A program made the translations under genes and the position numbers. Positions 36,040 through 48,423 of a stretch of DNA of 64,000 nt are shown piece after piece; the first letter of the stretch is position 1; every line of letters begins with the position of its first letter. The notes under the pieces are model-generated. The model was not told where the DNA came from and did not search any database. It saw only the letters and a program-made list of their open reading frames with translations. The stretch comes from Leucogyrophana mollusca (Eukaryota; Basidiomycota; Agaricomycetes; Boletales): contig MU266392.1 of assembly GCA_021014945.1 (NCBI GenBank), positions 62,001 to 126,000 on the forward strand, read 5' to 3'.

Positions 36040-36975
36040 TGATACCTTTAGAATTCTATTTGTACTTTTCCTACTCATCGACATGGACAGAGTTCCGGAT
36101 TCAGCCTTTCGTCGAGCCTATGCACAGTGCCAAACGTGGAGGGATGTTTGCCCCACTCTGCTGTTTCTGCCTGTGCGAGTGGGAGATGAAGTGAAGGTTG
36201 ATATTGATGTCCTTTCAAACACTCCTGAAATGTTTGCCAGTTCCAAGATGTGGTGGCGATGTGGGCCGAAACAAGTTTCTACACCTCTCTGAGCTTCCTT
36301 TCGTTGAAGAACAGATAACCTTGGGTATACAGGAGAACGTATATACTCAATCCTTTCTCAAGGCCCTGGGTTGTATTGCCCACTGCCTGATACAAGTGAT
36401 GGCCTTGTAAGCTGCAATCCATCCACAGTTGCGAGCACCAAAATCCGAAAGAGACGAAGGACTGGAAATAAACCTGTTTGCTCTAGTATACTACTGGATC
36501 CAGCGCATAGTATCGGATAATATTAGAGTTGGACTGATGCACACGAGTCTGACATCGTGCGCGTCCGACGGAATTGGACAATTTACTCGGACACCACCAT
36601 TCGTTTCTGCTGGATGACTTCGTAAGCATATCTGACTGCACATACCCGACCTAGAGAGACGCCCGATGATCCGGCGATGGCGGTTGTCCAGCAACGGCTT
36701 CTCCCTTCATGGTCGTTGGCGTGCATCATTTGGAGCCCTTCAGTGGTGGAATGGCTTTGATAGTTGTCGTGATATGCCCTGGGATTTGGCTGCGCCAGAC
36801 ACTGGTCGTGATGGTAGCTCTATCTACCGTGCCGACCTGCCTCGTCATTCCATTTCAGTTGGATGACGAGTCTGCTTGAGTCCGTCTGAGGAAAGGGACA
36901 TTTAAAAGACGACCGCGACCCCACCCCTGAAGTTGTCAAATCTCCTTTCCTCGAACCTCCTTCCCAACTTGAACT
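36040..36975 (+). other. Stretch with possible extra exons of the glycosyltransferase-like gene
   Basis: From 36040 to 36292 one frame is open and protein-like (MDRVPDSAFRRAYAQCQTWR, LLFLPVRVGDEVKVDID). Further short open stretches occur up to 36890 in shifting frames. They may be 3' exons of the preceding gene or a small separate gene. The last 100 bp should be the promoter of the monooxygenase. Confidence 0.35.
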
Positions 36976-39216
36976 ATGCCAGCCCCAAGCAAACTTTCCC
37001 CAGTTCTCATCGTAAGCCTTCATTTTATCTAGTGAGATGCTCGCCCAACTGACGCTTTTGCAATGTGCTTAGGCCGGTGCCGGACCAGCTGGTCTTGTGG
37101 CAGCCTTGACGCTGATGCGTAATGAGATACCTGTTCGAATAATCGAGAAGTCACCCAAGTACAACGTCGGGCAGCGTGGTCCTGGTATCTTTGTACGTTT
37201 CCATCTGTATTGTTCTTGATCCACTCCTCACTTCTATTGAACGCTTTCCGCAGCCTCGCTCCCTGGAGTTATTCAACTTCCTCGGCGTCCCAGAGATAAA
37301 CGAAGTTGGTCAGGTTATACCTCTCATACGTCGTTACAGGAGTGGAATTCAGGAAGTCGTGGATATCTTCCGGATGGTACCCGAGACGAAGCCAACCCCA
37401 GCTATCCCTTTTGTATGTTCATGCCTCAAATGTTGTTTCTTCTTCTTTCCGACTAACTGAACTCCTCCATTCAGTATGTCCCTAAGTTAATAGGGCAACA
37501 AACTCTTGAAGGCATACTGCGATCCCATTTAGAGAAACTGTCCTGCTTTGTCGAGTTAGAAACGGAGCTGCGCTCGTTTGAGCAGTTTCCAGACCATGTT
37601 ACTGCACATATCGTGAAGAAGCAAGGAGACAAAAAAGTTTTGGAAACTTTCGAAGCCAGTTGGCTCATCGGAACTGATGGCGCGAAAGGCAAGTTGCTTC
37701 TGTGACAACCATGACCATGTAACAGTAAACAGACCCAACCAGGTGTCGTTCGCAAGGGACTCAACCTACCATTTGTTGGGGAAACTCGAGACAGCATTCG
37801 TGTTTTGATAGGAGACATCCGTCTGACGGGGGTTGGCATCGACAGAACGGTGTGTCTTGGCTCATGTGGATATAGATGTTTTCGGGGGCTAACTAGTCTT
37901 CTTCAGCACTGGCATCATTTTGGGACTCATGCAGATAAAAAGGCGTACGTTTCAACCGGGGGTCCTACGATGATCGAGTGTTACTGACTTCAGTGCTCTG
38001 TGCAGTGCCAATTTACGTCCCACAGACGAAGTTGGCGAAAACGGATTCCAGATGACGCTTACCGGCACCGACCTGGACCCGCCCAAGCTTCTGGCAGATA
38101 ATAACGAGCTATTTGCCTATATCTCGGAAGCGACTGGCGCGGATATCACCTTCCACGAGGTGGTATGGGCCTCCGAATTCAGGTAAACTCCGCTTTTTTT
38201 CGTGGTATCACACCTGTCTTGATCCCTGTGTTCGTCTAGACCCAACATTCGGATGGTCAATAAGTTTGGCGAAGGGAGAGTGTTCATCGCAGGAGGCAAG
38301 TTTTCATCCATTCTTTTGTGAGATCAGTCGCTGACTGCCTTCCTCGAACAGATGCCGCCCAGTATGCTTTCCTTATGCTTTCTTCAGCAGTTGTATACGT
38401 CTTAACAACCACATTTAGCGCACATAGCCCTACCGGTGGACAGGGACTGAACTCGAGCGTTCAGGACTCCGTAAGTCCATCTTATTAATGCTTGCTCTAT
38501 GCCTGCTGACCCTTCTTCAGCTCAATATCTGCTGGAAGCTTGCCCTCGTGTACAAAGGTCTCGCACCGCCTAGCCTTCTCGACACATACACTACCGAGCG
38601 ACTCCCCGTCATCACAGAAATGCTCCAGCTGACGACTGCCATCCTGAACCAAGCTTCTAACCAGCCCGAATCCCACCACTTCCATCGTGGGCTCAAGCTG
38701 TTCATGCTCGGTGTCAATTACCGATTCAGTCCCATCGTCCTCGATGAATTCGTCACCGAAGCACGGCCCATCAATGCGTATGGAATACTCGACGAAGGCC
38801 GTCTCGAGGCTGGGGACAGGGCACCGGATGCGCCGGAGTTGGTGGAAATGAAAGCGGGGAGCGGGGCGACTACAAAACTCTTCGACGTGTACCGCCCGTT
38901 ATACCACACCGTCCTTGTCTTTACCCCGGGCGTCGCCCAAGCTGAGTCGGCGTTGTCAATCCTCTCCCGCTACGATCCCAACGTTGTACGCTCCGTGGTA
39001 GTGCTCCCCACTTCAGCAGCGACATGTCAACAGATAGATTCTCCTGCTGACCTCGTGCTCGCGGACAAAGAAGGGCACGCGTATGCGGCGTACCTAATCA
39101 AGGAAGGGGAGACAAGGATTGTGGTTGTGAGACCAGACGGCGTCGTCGGCGCTATCACACGGGGCGGGGAAGGCTTAGGGAAGTATTTTGATGGCATCTT
39201 CGAGTTCTCGACTTAA
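36976..39216 (+). CDS. FAD-dependent monooxygenase, phenol 2-monooxygenase/UbiH-like
   Basis: Class A flavoprotein hydroxylase that uses FAD and NAD(P)H to hydroxylate aromatic substrates. The start MPAPSKLSPVLIAGAGPAGL contains the dinucleotide-binding GxGxxG motif (split by an intron after VLI), followed by the glutamate at the end of beta-2 (VRIIEKSPKYNVGQRG). FPRSLELFNFLGVPE is the typical helix. The NAD(P)H/FAD DG motif is SWLIGTDGAKGVVRKGL (about 37670). The second FAD motif is GRVFIAGDAAHAHSPTGGQG (about 38270-38440), interrupted by two introns, followed by LNSSVQDSLNICWKLALVYKG. The C-terminal third (YRPLYHTVLVF and the region to GGEGLGKYFDGIFEFST) is the thioredoxin-like domain of the phenol hydroxylase type. 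The length, about 560 residues, is normal. The zinc-cluster regulator lies 720 bp downstream on the same strand. Confidence 0.9.
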
Positions 39217-39936
39217 TATCTCCTGAATCATTGCTTCTCGTTCGTTCCCTTCTCCCAGCACTTCATTGGTAAAGTATCACGTCGGCGAGTCTTCAGTAAC
39301 TACGCGGTACTATGTATTGTAACATCGTCAAAACTTATACGGTAAAGTCTCGTCTACGTCCATCGACGCTCGGATTGTTTGTCAAGGGCAAACATTTGAA
39401 GGGGAAAGGAAAACTGACATGAGGCGTTTCGCCTGCGCACCTGAGAGAGGGGGGGTGAGTGGGTGCAGCAAAAGAAAGCGACCGAAAGCTCGCGCTACCA
39501 CTGTACAAAAGCGCTCTACATATGGTGCGAGGTAGCAGGAAGCAAGAAAGCTTGCGCCACCTCGCTTACTCGGTGTAGACTCATTCTGCGCTGGCCTCTT
39601 GCCTCGGCAAGCCAAGTGCAGAACAACAGCAATTTACAGCGACACCACTCCTCCATACATATGAATACTGTTAAAAATAACGCGGTCAACGTTGAAAGTT
39701 GCTCTAGGTCCGGTGAATAAGTTAGCATTTTGTCTTTTTTTTTTTGAACCTCGCGCGGTCTCTATGGCGAAGCTTAACCTTGATCACATCCAGTCGCGTC
39801 AGGGCGACCCACATGGCTGTGTGGTCGGGTGTGATCGACCGCCGACATTAGGGGTCCTGAGGCCTGAATGGTGAACTCGACTTTCAAAAGCTTAAAGCAG
39901 ACCGAATAAAGACGATTTCTCTTGCACTTTACCACA
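39217..39936 (+). promoter_or_regulatory. Region between the monooxygenase and the Zn2Cys6 regulator
   Basis: Holds the 3' flank of the monooxygenase and the promoter of the regulator. A T11 run occurs at 39735-39745, about 190 bp upstream of the start codon; such poly(dT) tracts exclude nucleosomes in fungal promoters. No coding exon found. Confidence 0.4.
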
Positions 39937-42900
39937 ATGTCGTCCGGAGACGAAGATTTCGAAGAGAACGGCAGAGCGTCGAGTTCGAGTCAAAGCCCAA
40001 GGCCCAGGGAAGTTCAGAAGATCAGATCAGGGGGATCGACTCGGACAGCCTGTGACGAATGCAGGCGGAAGAAAAGTGGGTTGGTGATTACATGTTACAT
40101 CTCGCAGCGAGCTCATTGAAACATTGCTACCAGTACGCTGTAAGTCTTGACTCCGCCCTTCTAATGTGTTACTGTCAGGCGTTAACTGTTGAACGTCGCG
40201 GGTGGCTATGAAGGCAACCGTTTGCAAGTGACGGCGGGAGCTCCCTGTTCACACTGCCGTTCGCACAACCTCGACTGTGCAGTAACACAGGTGTGTAATG
40301 TGTTATACTTGGTGCGTAGTACCCTACACTAAACGACCATAGAGCCAGCACCCCCCAACTAGGTTTGTTTTTCTCTGCAAACAGACACTGCGGCAGGGAA
40401 CTCATGATGTTTCGTCAGTTACATCAAAACACTCCAGGGCCGACTTGAACAGCTGGAGAAAGTTCTAGAGGAAAGGGTATGTTGGATCACGCACCTACTC
40501 TCGTACCATCTTCATTGATTTTCTCGCAGCTCCAAACTTCAGCTCCTTCCGCCAGGGATGTAGGTCGAGCAACAATCAACCCTCCTACGCCGCCATCTCT
40601 GTTTGACCATACCGCGGCTATCGCGGATAGCGACGACGAGGATGAAATTTCTACTGACGTTTGGAGGAGGCTCGAGCGCGTGCCCGCTAACCCCATGCAG
40701 CGACACTTCTTCGGCAAGTCAAGCAATATCAAGTTTATCGACGAGGTTTTCGATATGAGGAAAGCTTATGTCGGAAACAGGGTACTTCAGTCTCAAAATA
40801 GATCGCACGCTAGTCGTCTCCAGAACGATGGTTACTTACCGGTGCGTGCACTCTTTTCTGCTGTACAATGTGATACTGACTGACCTCCACGCAAGTGGGA
40901 ACGCGAACTTGAGATAACGACGCCTCCAGAATATGTTTTCCCAGATGACGACTTAGGCATGAATCTCGTCGACCTTTATTTTGAACACGTGAACATTATG
41001 AGCCCCTTCCTCCATCGACCCACCTTTGTGCAGAAGGTTAGAAACGGCGTGCACTTGCGTGACTCGGCATTTGGGGCAGTTTATCTCTTGGTCTGTGCCG
41101 TCGGCTCACGCTTCTCTGATGACCCTCGTGTTCTTGTGGATGATATGGCCCCAGAACATTCGTGCGGGTGGATATTCTTCAACCAGGTCGAACTAGAACA
41201 TAAGACATTCCATGCTCCCGCTCGACTTGAAGATATACAAGCATATTGCGTAAGTAACTCCGGTATGTGGTGCGCATAAACTGACATTTTCTCCTAAAGC
41301 TTAGTGCGCTCTTTCTACAAGGGACGTGTAGTGGCGAATCATGCTGGGCGGTCATTGGTATCGCGATTCGCCTGGCCCAGGAAGTTGGCGCACATAGGCG
41401 CAAGATCTATCGCTCGAGGACATCTATTGAAACAGAGTTGTGGAAGCGTGTCTTCTGGTATGGAAGGCAGTCAGTCCACTTGTTAGCCGAACTGACGTGT
41501 GCTTTCGCACAGGGTGCTTATCTCATTTGATAGCTTCATGAGCTCCTACCTAGGCCGGCCGTGTGCCGTAAACGATGAAGAGTGCGTCGATAGCTGATGA
41601 ACGCGCCCTCGCCCCTTTAATTCGTGGTTATAGTCTGGACCTTGAACCGCCCATTGAATGCGACGACGAGTACTGGCCGCACCCAAACGGCCCTGCCCAA
41701 CATGAATCATTTAAGCAGCCCCCAGACAAGCCATCCTCACTCGCGTTCTTTACCCACTTCCTGAAACTCAACGAGATCATCGCTCTTGCACTGCGAACCA
41801 TTGTATGTTTACAGTTTTAGAAAGCCTGAAAAACATAAGATTTGATAATGTCTTTTCTAGTACACCACCAACAAGTCCAAGACCTTGCTTGGTCACGGAG
41901 GCTTGCGGGAGATGGGGAATGTGGTTGCGAAACTGGACTCCGCGTTAGAAAAGTGGGTGGATGCCCTCCCAGACCATCGTGAGCATCAACCATCCAACTT
42001 TCTATCTGTGCGGCTGTGCTCTAAATTGTGCCAATCACAGTCCGATGGGACCCAAGCCAACGGAACGTGACATTCGTACGGCAATCTTGTGCCCTCAACA
42101 CGCTCTACTGCTACGTACGAATTGTCGTCCATCGCCCATTCATCCCATCGCCGCGTAAATCTTCTCCACTGCCATTGGCCTCTCTCGCAGTGTGCACAAG
42201 TGCAGCGCGATTATGTAGTCAAATCTTAGCTGGTTACTTGAAGACGTCCGGGGGAGCCTTGCCGGAGGTGCAGGTGAGCCCACTATTTATTTCTAGCGCC
42301 AAGAGGGTTTATTGATGCGGTGTTAGCTGGGATCGTTCACCTCGGGGGTATTCCTGCTACTCGACTTATGGGATCGCAAGCGCTCTGGCACCTTGGCAGA
42401 TTCCACTCAGGAGATGGAAGAGGTCCAAACTTGTATGTCAGCACTACAACTATGCGAGAAGCGGTACGTCACATGGCGGTCGGAAGCCTCAGCTTTCTGA
42501 TAAATTTTGAATAGGTGGAGAGGGGCTGGAAGTCTGTGGTAAGTACTCGCATCCGCCTTTATTCCTATGCGACCGTGTGCTGGGTGTGCTGACACTTCAA
42601 TAGCCAAAAACTGCAGGACCTTGCCTTGGTAACACAGCCTGACGATGGCGGTACTGTTGGTCATCAACCACCCGCGGCATTGGACGAGATGTTCTTTGAG
42701 CAGATGGCGAACCAATTTACCGGGCGCTACCCGCCAACGCCGAGTTCGAGGTCGACGATGCCCACCGGAGGAAGGTGGAACTTCACAGACGACCCATCGA
42801 TGGATGACATCAATCCAGCATATTCTGCCCTTAGCGTGCCTTATCCTCCTCAGCCACTTGGGCTATCGGGTTCGAACGTGACGGACACGGTGTGGTGTCA

Positions 42901-43057
42901 TCCACTAACAGGGGAAAAGTGAGCGGGTATCTTCCTTCTTACCGTTAGGTTCACTGAACACAACAGTTGGGAAGGAGATAATGACATGCATCAGAATTTC
43001 GCACTTAGCAGATTTTGGGTAAGGGTGATATTCTATGAAGACCGACCTGTATATTAA
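39937..43057 (+). CDS. Zn2Cys6 transcription factor with fungal-specific transcription factor domain
   Basis: Nuclear DNA-binding regulator of the Gal4 class. The N-terminus MSSGDEDFEENGRASSSSQS is acidic and Ser-rich. The zinc cluster is ACDECRRKK plus I-R-C, completed by PCSHCRSHNLDCAVTQ: six cysteines in the order C-x2-C-x6-C-x10-C-x2-C-x6-C. Its three segments come from separate exons, one of them apparently only 6 nt (40135-40140). A coiled-coil dimerisation element follows (YIKTLQGRLEQLEKVLEERL). The middle homology region starts at LVDLYFEHVNIMSPFLHRPT and includes FGAVYLLVCAVGSRFSDDP, CWAVIGIAIRLAQEVGAHR and ELWKRVFWVLISFDSFMSS followed by YLGRPCAV. The C-terminal part (MPTGGRWNFTDDPSMDD and following) is disordered. 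About 13 exons. The 3' end (stop 43055-43057) is provisional, because a GTAAGG near 43018 could be a donor. Confidence 0.88.
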
Positions 43058-43789
43058 CTTCTTTCATTCTCTAAAGTGCTCAAGTTAACTGACACACGGT
43101 CTTTATTTTTCGGTAGGCGGGGGTGTATGATCTTAGGTGTAAGGTGGCTGTATATTGTATGTGCTCGTATCTCAGGACTTAAGGATATGAATTCGTTCTG
43201 ACCAGTCGATGGCGCGTCCTCCAAGCTCCTTTCTTGTATGCTATTGGTTGCTGGATACATGATTACGTCCGGTCCTTTCCTGGGCGCATTCCCGCGACTC
43301 GGATCTGTCTGGGCCATGATACCAGCCCTGCCGGGCATCAGACGACCCGTCATTCATCCAGGTCTGGCCTGTGCCGTCGAAACCAGGAATCTTCTACCGG
43401 CAAGAGCTGGATGTTCATTGCGCGCCTTCTTAACGAAAACGACCAGCCTAGTACCACAGATCGGACGGGTGGGACTTGTAACTTAAGAGATTGTCAAACC
43501 TTCTATCAATTTCCCAATATCGCTGGCGAGAGTGGATTCGGTACCACTTGTATTGTCACAAAAGTGGCAGGGACAGCGGCATTATCTGCAGTGCTCTCCA
43601 ACTTCGAGCGCCCGTGAATCGCGAAATTGGTCGCCACCATGCATGTATCAAATGAGCCTGCCTAAATTCGCCCTGCCACGGCTCTCCTGTGCCCGATACA
43701 CTGGATCTTATGGAGGTTGTGGGTTTCAAGTCCTTTAAATCATCCCAACTGTCAGCTTTATATTAAACTGCGACATATGTATCGCGTGA
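43058..43789. other. Convergent intergenic region
   Basis: Between the 3' ends of the regulator (+) and the DUF3533 gene (-). The + strand is open for 127 codons (43234-43617) and the - strand for 99 codons (43054-43353). Neither translation resembles a known family, and both may be chance. Confidence 0.4.
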
Positions 43790-45845
43790 TTACGCCTTCG
43801 AGTGCTGCGAATCAACTTTGTATCCGTCCTGTTGACTCTGCCACAATCTCACCTCCCGCCGCCGACTGAGCCATTGAAAGAATGGAAGCGTGATGCAAGA
43901 CAGGACAATCCAAGCGATTTGGACACCAAAGTTCAGTCCCACTGAGAACATGGTCAACATATCAGCCATGGCGAAAAAGAATGCAGTAGCCTACCTTGGT
44001 TCTTCGTATTAAAGATAATCGTACGGGCAGTCTTTGACACGTTGTAGAATGGCATCGCATACCCATAGCGGAATATCGCAGGTAAAATTTCAATTGGGTA
44101 AAAGGACACGGATACGTTCGCTAGGTGGGTGAGATGTCGGTGTTTGTGGGCTTATGGTGCGTGAAGTTGCAGACTCACTGATTATCCATAAGACAAGGAA
44201 AAGTGCAATGAATTTGATTGTGAGGATCGTGAGCATGGATTCGAGTGCCAGGCCCCTGTGATGAGTGAGTTTAAAAGGCTCATCGTGCGGAATGAGGGTA
44301 CTTACAGCGCCATCATCCCACACCAGGACATCATCCAATAGATGACAAATCCAGCGCGTCCGAACCTACAGAAAGAGGGTCAGCATTAATTTTCAAAAAG
44401 TCAGGACGAGACTGACGTCCGATTGAAAGGCACACCAAAGGCATAGCTCAGGAGAGCGTACATTAACTATGTGTGATCAGCGGCTGGAAGGCGTGCAGCT
44501 CGGATGCTCACTCACGGTCACGAAGAAATACATGATGGGTGGGACCAACAAGCGCATAACAATGAACGACTTTAGTGTCAACCGACGTCCAAATCCAGTC
44601 TCGGCACGGGCAGCGAGAAGTTGATTCTGAGCAGCAGCTGGGGTTAGACTGGTGCCTGCTTAGACGAGTAAGCACCTACAGTCATCATGAACTGTAACGA
44701 ACGTTTGAGATATCAGGTTATGGGTCAAAATTAACGGCTACGAACCGCGAGTATGAGCAAGTATATCAACCCCACAAAGTCCACTGCCGAGGCCCTGAAA
44801 TAGGGATATTAGTCCGTATAGAATCAAATTAAAGCAGCAATGAACAACTTACACTGGTGTATCGAACGGTCGCAGATCATTGACAGTATAATACAGGGGC
44901 CGCGTAACTAGCCCGGGAGCAGTGGCCAGGAGAGATGGTACACCTGGTCGACTAGCCAGTTGCGTGGCGAATTGGAGCGCGAAGGCTTGCGAGGCTGCAG
45001 TTAGTGGTGCGTCGACCTAGGATGCGGGGGTAAACATAATGACCTTTCTCCACGTAAAAACCCTCACGTTTCCAAAAATTACGGTACGACTGAATGCGAC
45101 ATCACGATCAGTCAGTTCATTAAAAACAAAACCCTGCGGTCGCTCACTATGCATTCTCGTTCCGTGCACTTTCAACGTAGGCTGTCACAGCTTGCGAGGT
45201 TTTGTAAGACGCATTACTCTCATTGACCGCGGCGTTTAGCCCATCAGTAGCTCCGGAGTTAACTACAAGGCATCATGTCAAATTTCGGCCATTGTCCTCA
45301 TTAGAAGATAGCATAGACGCACTCGATATTGCTGCCCAGCAGCGATTATCAAGTACCGCCGCGGCTAGATCAGATGGTCCATTAGGAAACTCGCTGGCAT
45401 TCATTATCAGCCAGGACATTTGGTTTCGTCCATTGATACTAGCGAAGGCCCCCGTGACCGTCTGACCTATCTGGCCGCCGTCGAAGTCCTTTCAAGAAAC
45501 ACGAGTGAGCAAATTCAGGAAGTATAAATTAACTTCCATGCTCACAACAACATATCCCAATAAATTGTGAATATTGCCTGTCGTTCGGCCCAGCGCCGCC
45601 CAGTACATGGGCAACACGGTCCATATGACGCAACAAACGACGAAGACGCCAACAACGACAGATTTCAGCCACTTGGACCTGGCTTCAGAAGTCGCTCGGT
45701 CCTCATCGAAAAATCCATGGGTAAACGGTTCGTCTTGGTAGGTATCGATAGGAGGTGGCACCGGCAAAACTGGGTCTTGAGCGATCGCTGTTGCACCTGA
45801 GTCCGCCGACTCGTTGGCTGCACGTTTTTTAGATATAGCTGGCAT
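43790..45845 (-). CDS. DUF3533 / SNG1-family membrane protein
   Basis: Relative of yeast Sng1, a plasma-membrane protein linked to resistance to nitrosoguanidine and other drugs. The start MPAISKKRAANESADSGAT (45845) opens a cytosolic tail. Then comes TM1 (VVVGVFVVCCVIWTVLPMYW) followed by AALGRTTGNIHNL, a typical DUF3533 beginning. A large extracytoplasmic loop follows over several exons (GQIGQTVTGAFASINGRNVS, ASQAFALQFATQLASRPGV). The C-terminal helices are LIYLLILAFFSLQFMTAA, RLTLKSFIVMRLLVPPIMYF, LGLALESMLTILTIKFIALF and VSFYPIEILPAIFRYGYAMP. The last exon reads FGVQIAWIVLSCITLPFFQW and ends QHSKA with the stop at 43790-43792. About nine exons with 45-60 nt introns. Topology and length (~500 residues) fit the family. 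Confidence 0.88.
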
Positions 45846-46274
45846 AATTTATCCTGAGAATGGGAGGGAGAAACAATAAAGTGACATTGTGCTCGAGTGA
45901 TACTCAAGCTGTCAGTTAAAAGGCGGACACTTCGCTCGCCCGACTAATCGGTTAGTAATGCGATCACAAATATTGCAAACCAGTCCGATGTGCGGTTTCG
46001 GATGCGGTCAGCCTGAAGAGGCTTCCGCCGGTAATCATGCTGCATCATGACATAGCATGTCCCTGATTCATGTCGATCACCGTGATCACTGGCATCGCCA
46101 AGCTCAGCACCTGGTGAGAGAAATGAATGTTCAGTGATTTGTCCAGTAAACAATAGATGTGCAAAAAGGTGTGAATACAATCGTGTAAGGTCAGCTCTTC
46201 TAGTACGTTAGATTATCGCGATTGCATCCACCGACTTGTGATGCCATACTAGTATCTCGTCATGCATGTTTCCG
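45846..46274. other. Upstream region of the DUF3533 gene
   Basis: About 430 bp between two minus-strand genes. Holds the DUF3533 promoter and the 3' flank of the RING gene. No coding exon seen. Confidence 0.4.
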
Positions 46275-48423
46275 TTATGAACGTCGTCTTCTCCTTGATC
46301 TCTTCCTATCTTCCGTGTCGTCCATCTCGACGGGCCGTTGACAGACTGGACAGCGGCCAGAAACGTCAGTTAGCCACGGGTCGATGCATGTTTTCTACGC
46401 AGAGAAGGTATAATGAACTCATCGACACATGTGATAAAGAAGAGGCACTCACGTGGAAGACATGACCACAAGCGAGCAATCGCAAAGGCTGCGGTCCTTC
46501 ACCGGCGTCTTCAAGCCGCGGCAGCCCTTCTCTCTCTTCTTCTGTAATGTGTTCAACGGGGATCTGTACCTCTTCTTCTCCCACAGCGGTCTCGGGGGTG
46601 GGGGTGGGGATGGAGTCGACTTCCGCCGCATTGTCTTTCTCTTCCTTCAGTTTCTCTCCATCATCAGTCTTCGTGGGACCACCACCAACCCTCTTCGGCT
46701 CCTCAAAATCCATTAAGCAAACAGCACACGCCGCGCGGTTACCTTCAAGCCTGACGAACGGGTATTCCCCCTGTTCCCACAGATCTTCCCAAGTCTCTGG
46801 GTCATTCGCTGCATCTTCCATCCCCTTCGTGGTCTTCCGTTTCCCTCCATCACCTGCGCTCTCTGTGTTTCTGTTCTTGGACTTCTTTCGCAGGAACGCG
46901 AATCGCTTCTTCGGCGTCTTGGGCGGTGGGGGCTTGGGTGGGTAGCTGTGGATGGGCTTGGGGATAGAAATGGGATGGGAATTGGGATCGTTGTCTGGTG
47001 GGGGTGGGATGTATATGACGAGAGGTATTCGATCGACAATGGATTTGGGTAGCTTGCCGATCTCGGGTTTGATGTAGTGCGGGTTTTGCAAGGGGTGACG
47101 ACCGAGGCAGAGCAGAACAATACTGTAGAATAGCTGGCGGCGAAATATCACTTAGTTAAAAGTCTAGAGAACCCACGTGGGAAAGGCACACACCATGATG
47201 AAAGGCAGGATCATGAACACGAGGAAGCCGAAGAGGATAACTTCCAGGACAAGGAAGTACATAGTGCAGAGAACAGCGAAAGTGAGCCACCAGACAAGCG
47301 GGGATGAGACGCGACATGTGTTGATGGTCGTGTATTCGAGAATGTGGGCAGTCAAAAACCAAGTCAGTGTGAGCATGGACGAAAGGAGCGACAATCTGCG
47401 ACCGTCACTCGCATGAGTCCAGCCATGCTGCTATAGAGGGAGGACATACCGAGCATAGACGTGATTGTATGGCACAGCGGGTTCGCTCGGTTCCGAAGAG
47501 TCTGTAGAAGTAAGATTAGATCCTGCGGTTCCACTTCGAGACCTCCGAGATCTGTCTCGCTGACGTCGGCGACTTGGCTCGCTCTGGGGTGAAGTTGGGC
47601 TGGAACTAGATCCTGTAAGAGCGCCAGATTCAACATCTTCTCGTCGTGTATTATCGCTGATGATCAACTATTAGATATAGATTTACCCATCTGACCAAGT
47701 CCGGCTTACGCTTTGCGGATCCTGATGAAGTTCCAGTACGCCAACGCAGTTGATAAACAGACTCGAGCTATCCAAATACAGTTCCATGCGACCAGCGGCC
47801 GCCCACACGACTTGATCTGGACGATGTTCGAGTCCGTCGGGCTCTTGATATGCGCAGCAAAGCTTAGAACGACTATGATGGCTATGATCTGGCCGGTGTG
47901 TTAAAATCAGCGTTCCAAAGCAGAGATGGTAGTCGATTGCGGGGACGTACCTGCAGGAAGCCGTAGAATATAGTCCATGTGACAGACACCAGTGCTTTCC
48001 GGGTTCTCGTAGCATCTGGTCCAATCCCGAAGAATATCTTCGCTCTCGCAAACCAGGACCTGTTCCGGCGTCTGCGCCGGCGTCTTGACCTCGGGGGTGT
48101 ATGCTGGCCGACTTGTTGTAACGCAGGAGTAGGAGGACTACCAGTAAGAGGGAACCCCCATGGTGGGCGGACCTCATCGGTAGAGCTACTGTGGATTAGC
48201 CCCGATGTTAAAAGGGCCTCATTCATGCATGAAAGACTCACTTCTCGGGTACTACAGCCCTCGTGAACGGAGTTGAATCGAACAATGGACCACCGTGCTC
48301 CGAGCGACGATGTGACGCAGATATGCGAGCTCTCGCAGGTTGGGGCAGTTCCCGTACAGGAATGTCGCCTGTAGACTGGGTTCGTCGCAGTAAGTGGGGC
48401 TCGTAAGCCGGCGCCTCTGCCAT
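46275..48423 (-). CDS. Multi-pass membrane protein with C-terminal RING-H2 finger (putative E3 ubiquitin ligase)
   Basis: The start MAEAPAYEPHLLRRTQSTGD (48423) opens a cytosolic Arg/Ser/Pro-rich tail with a run of arginines (RSRRRRRRRNRSWFARAKIF). Hydrophobic segments follow: ALVSVTWTIFYGFLQIIAII, LSSMLTLTWFLTAHILEYTT and LVWWLTFAVLCTMYFLVLEV followed by ILFGFLVFMILPFIM, with a Ser/Arg-rich loop between the first and the rest. The C-terminal half is cytosolic and contains the RING-H2: AACAVCLMDFEEP, then after an acidic insert of about 75 residues LRLLACGHVFH, and across an intron KTCIDPWLTDVSGRCPVCQR. The cysteine-histidine order is C3H2C3, as in membrane-anchored E3 ligases. The insert between the first two metal-ligand pairs is unusually long. 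The stop is at 46275. Confidence 0.85.
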
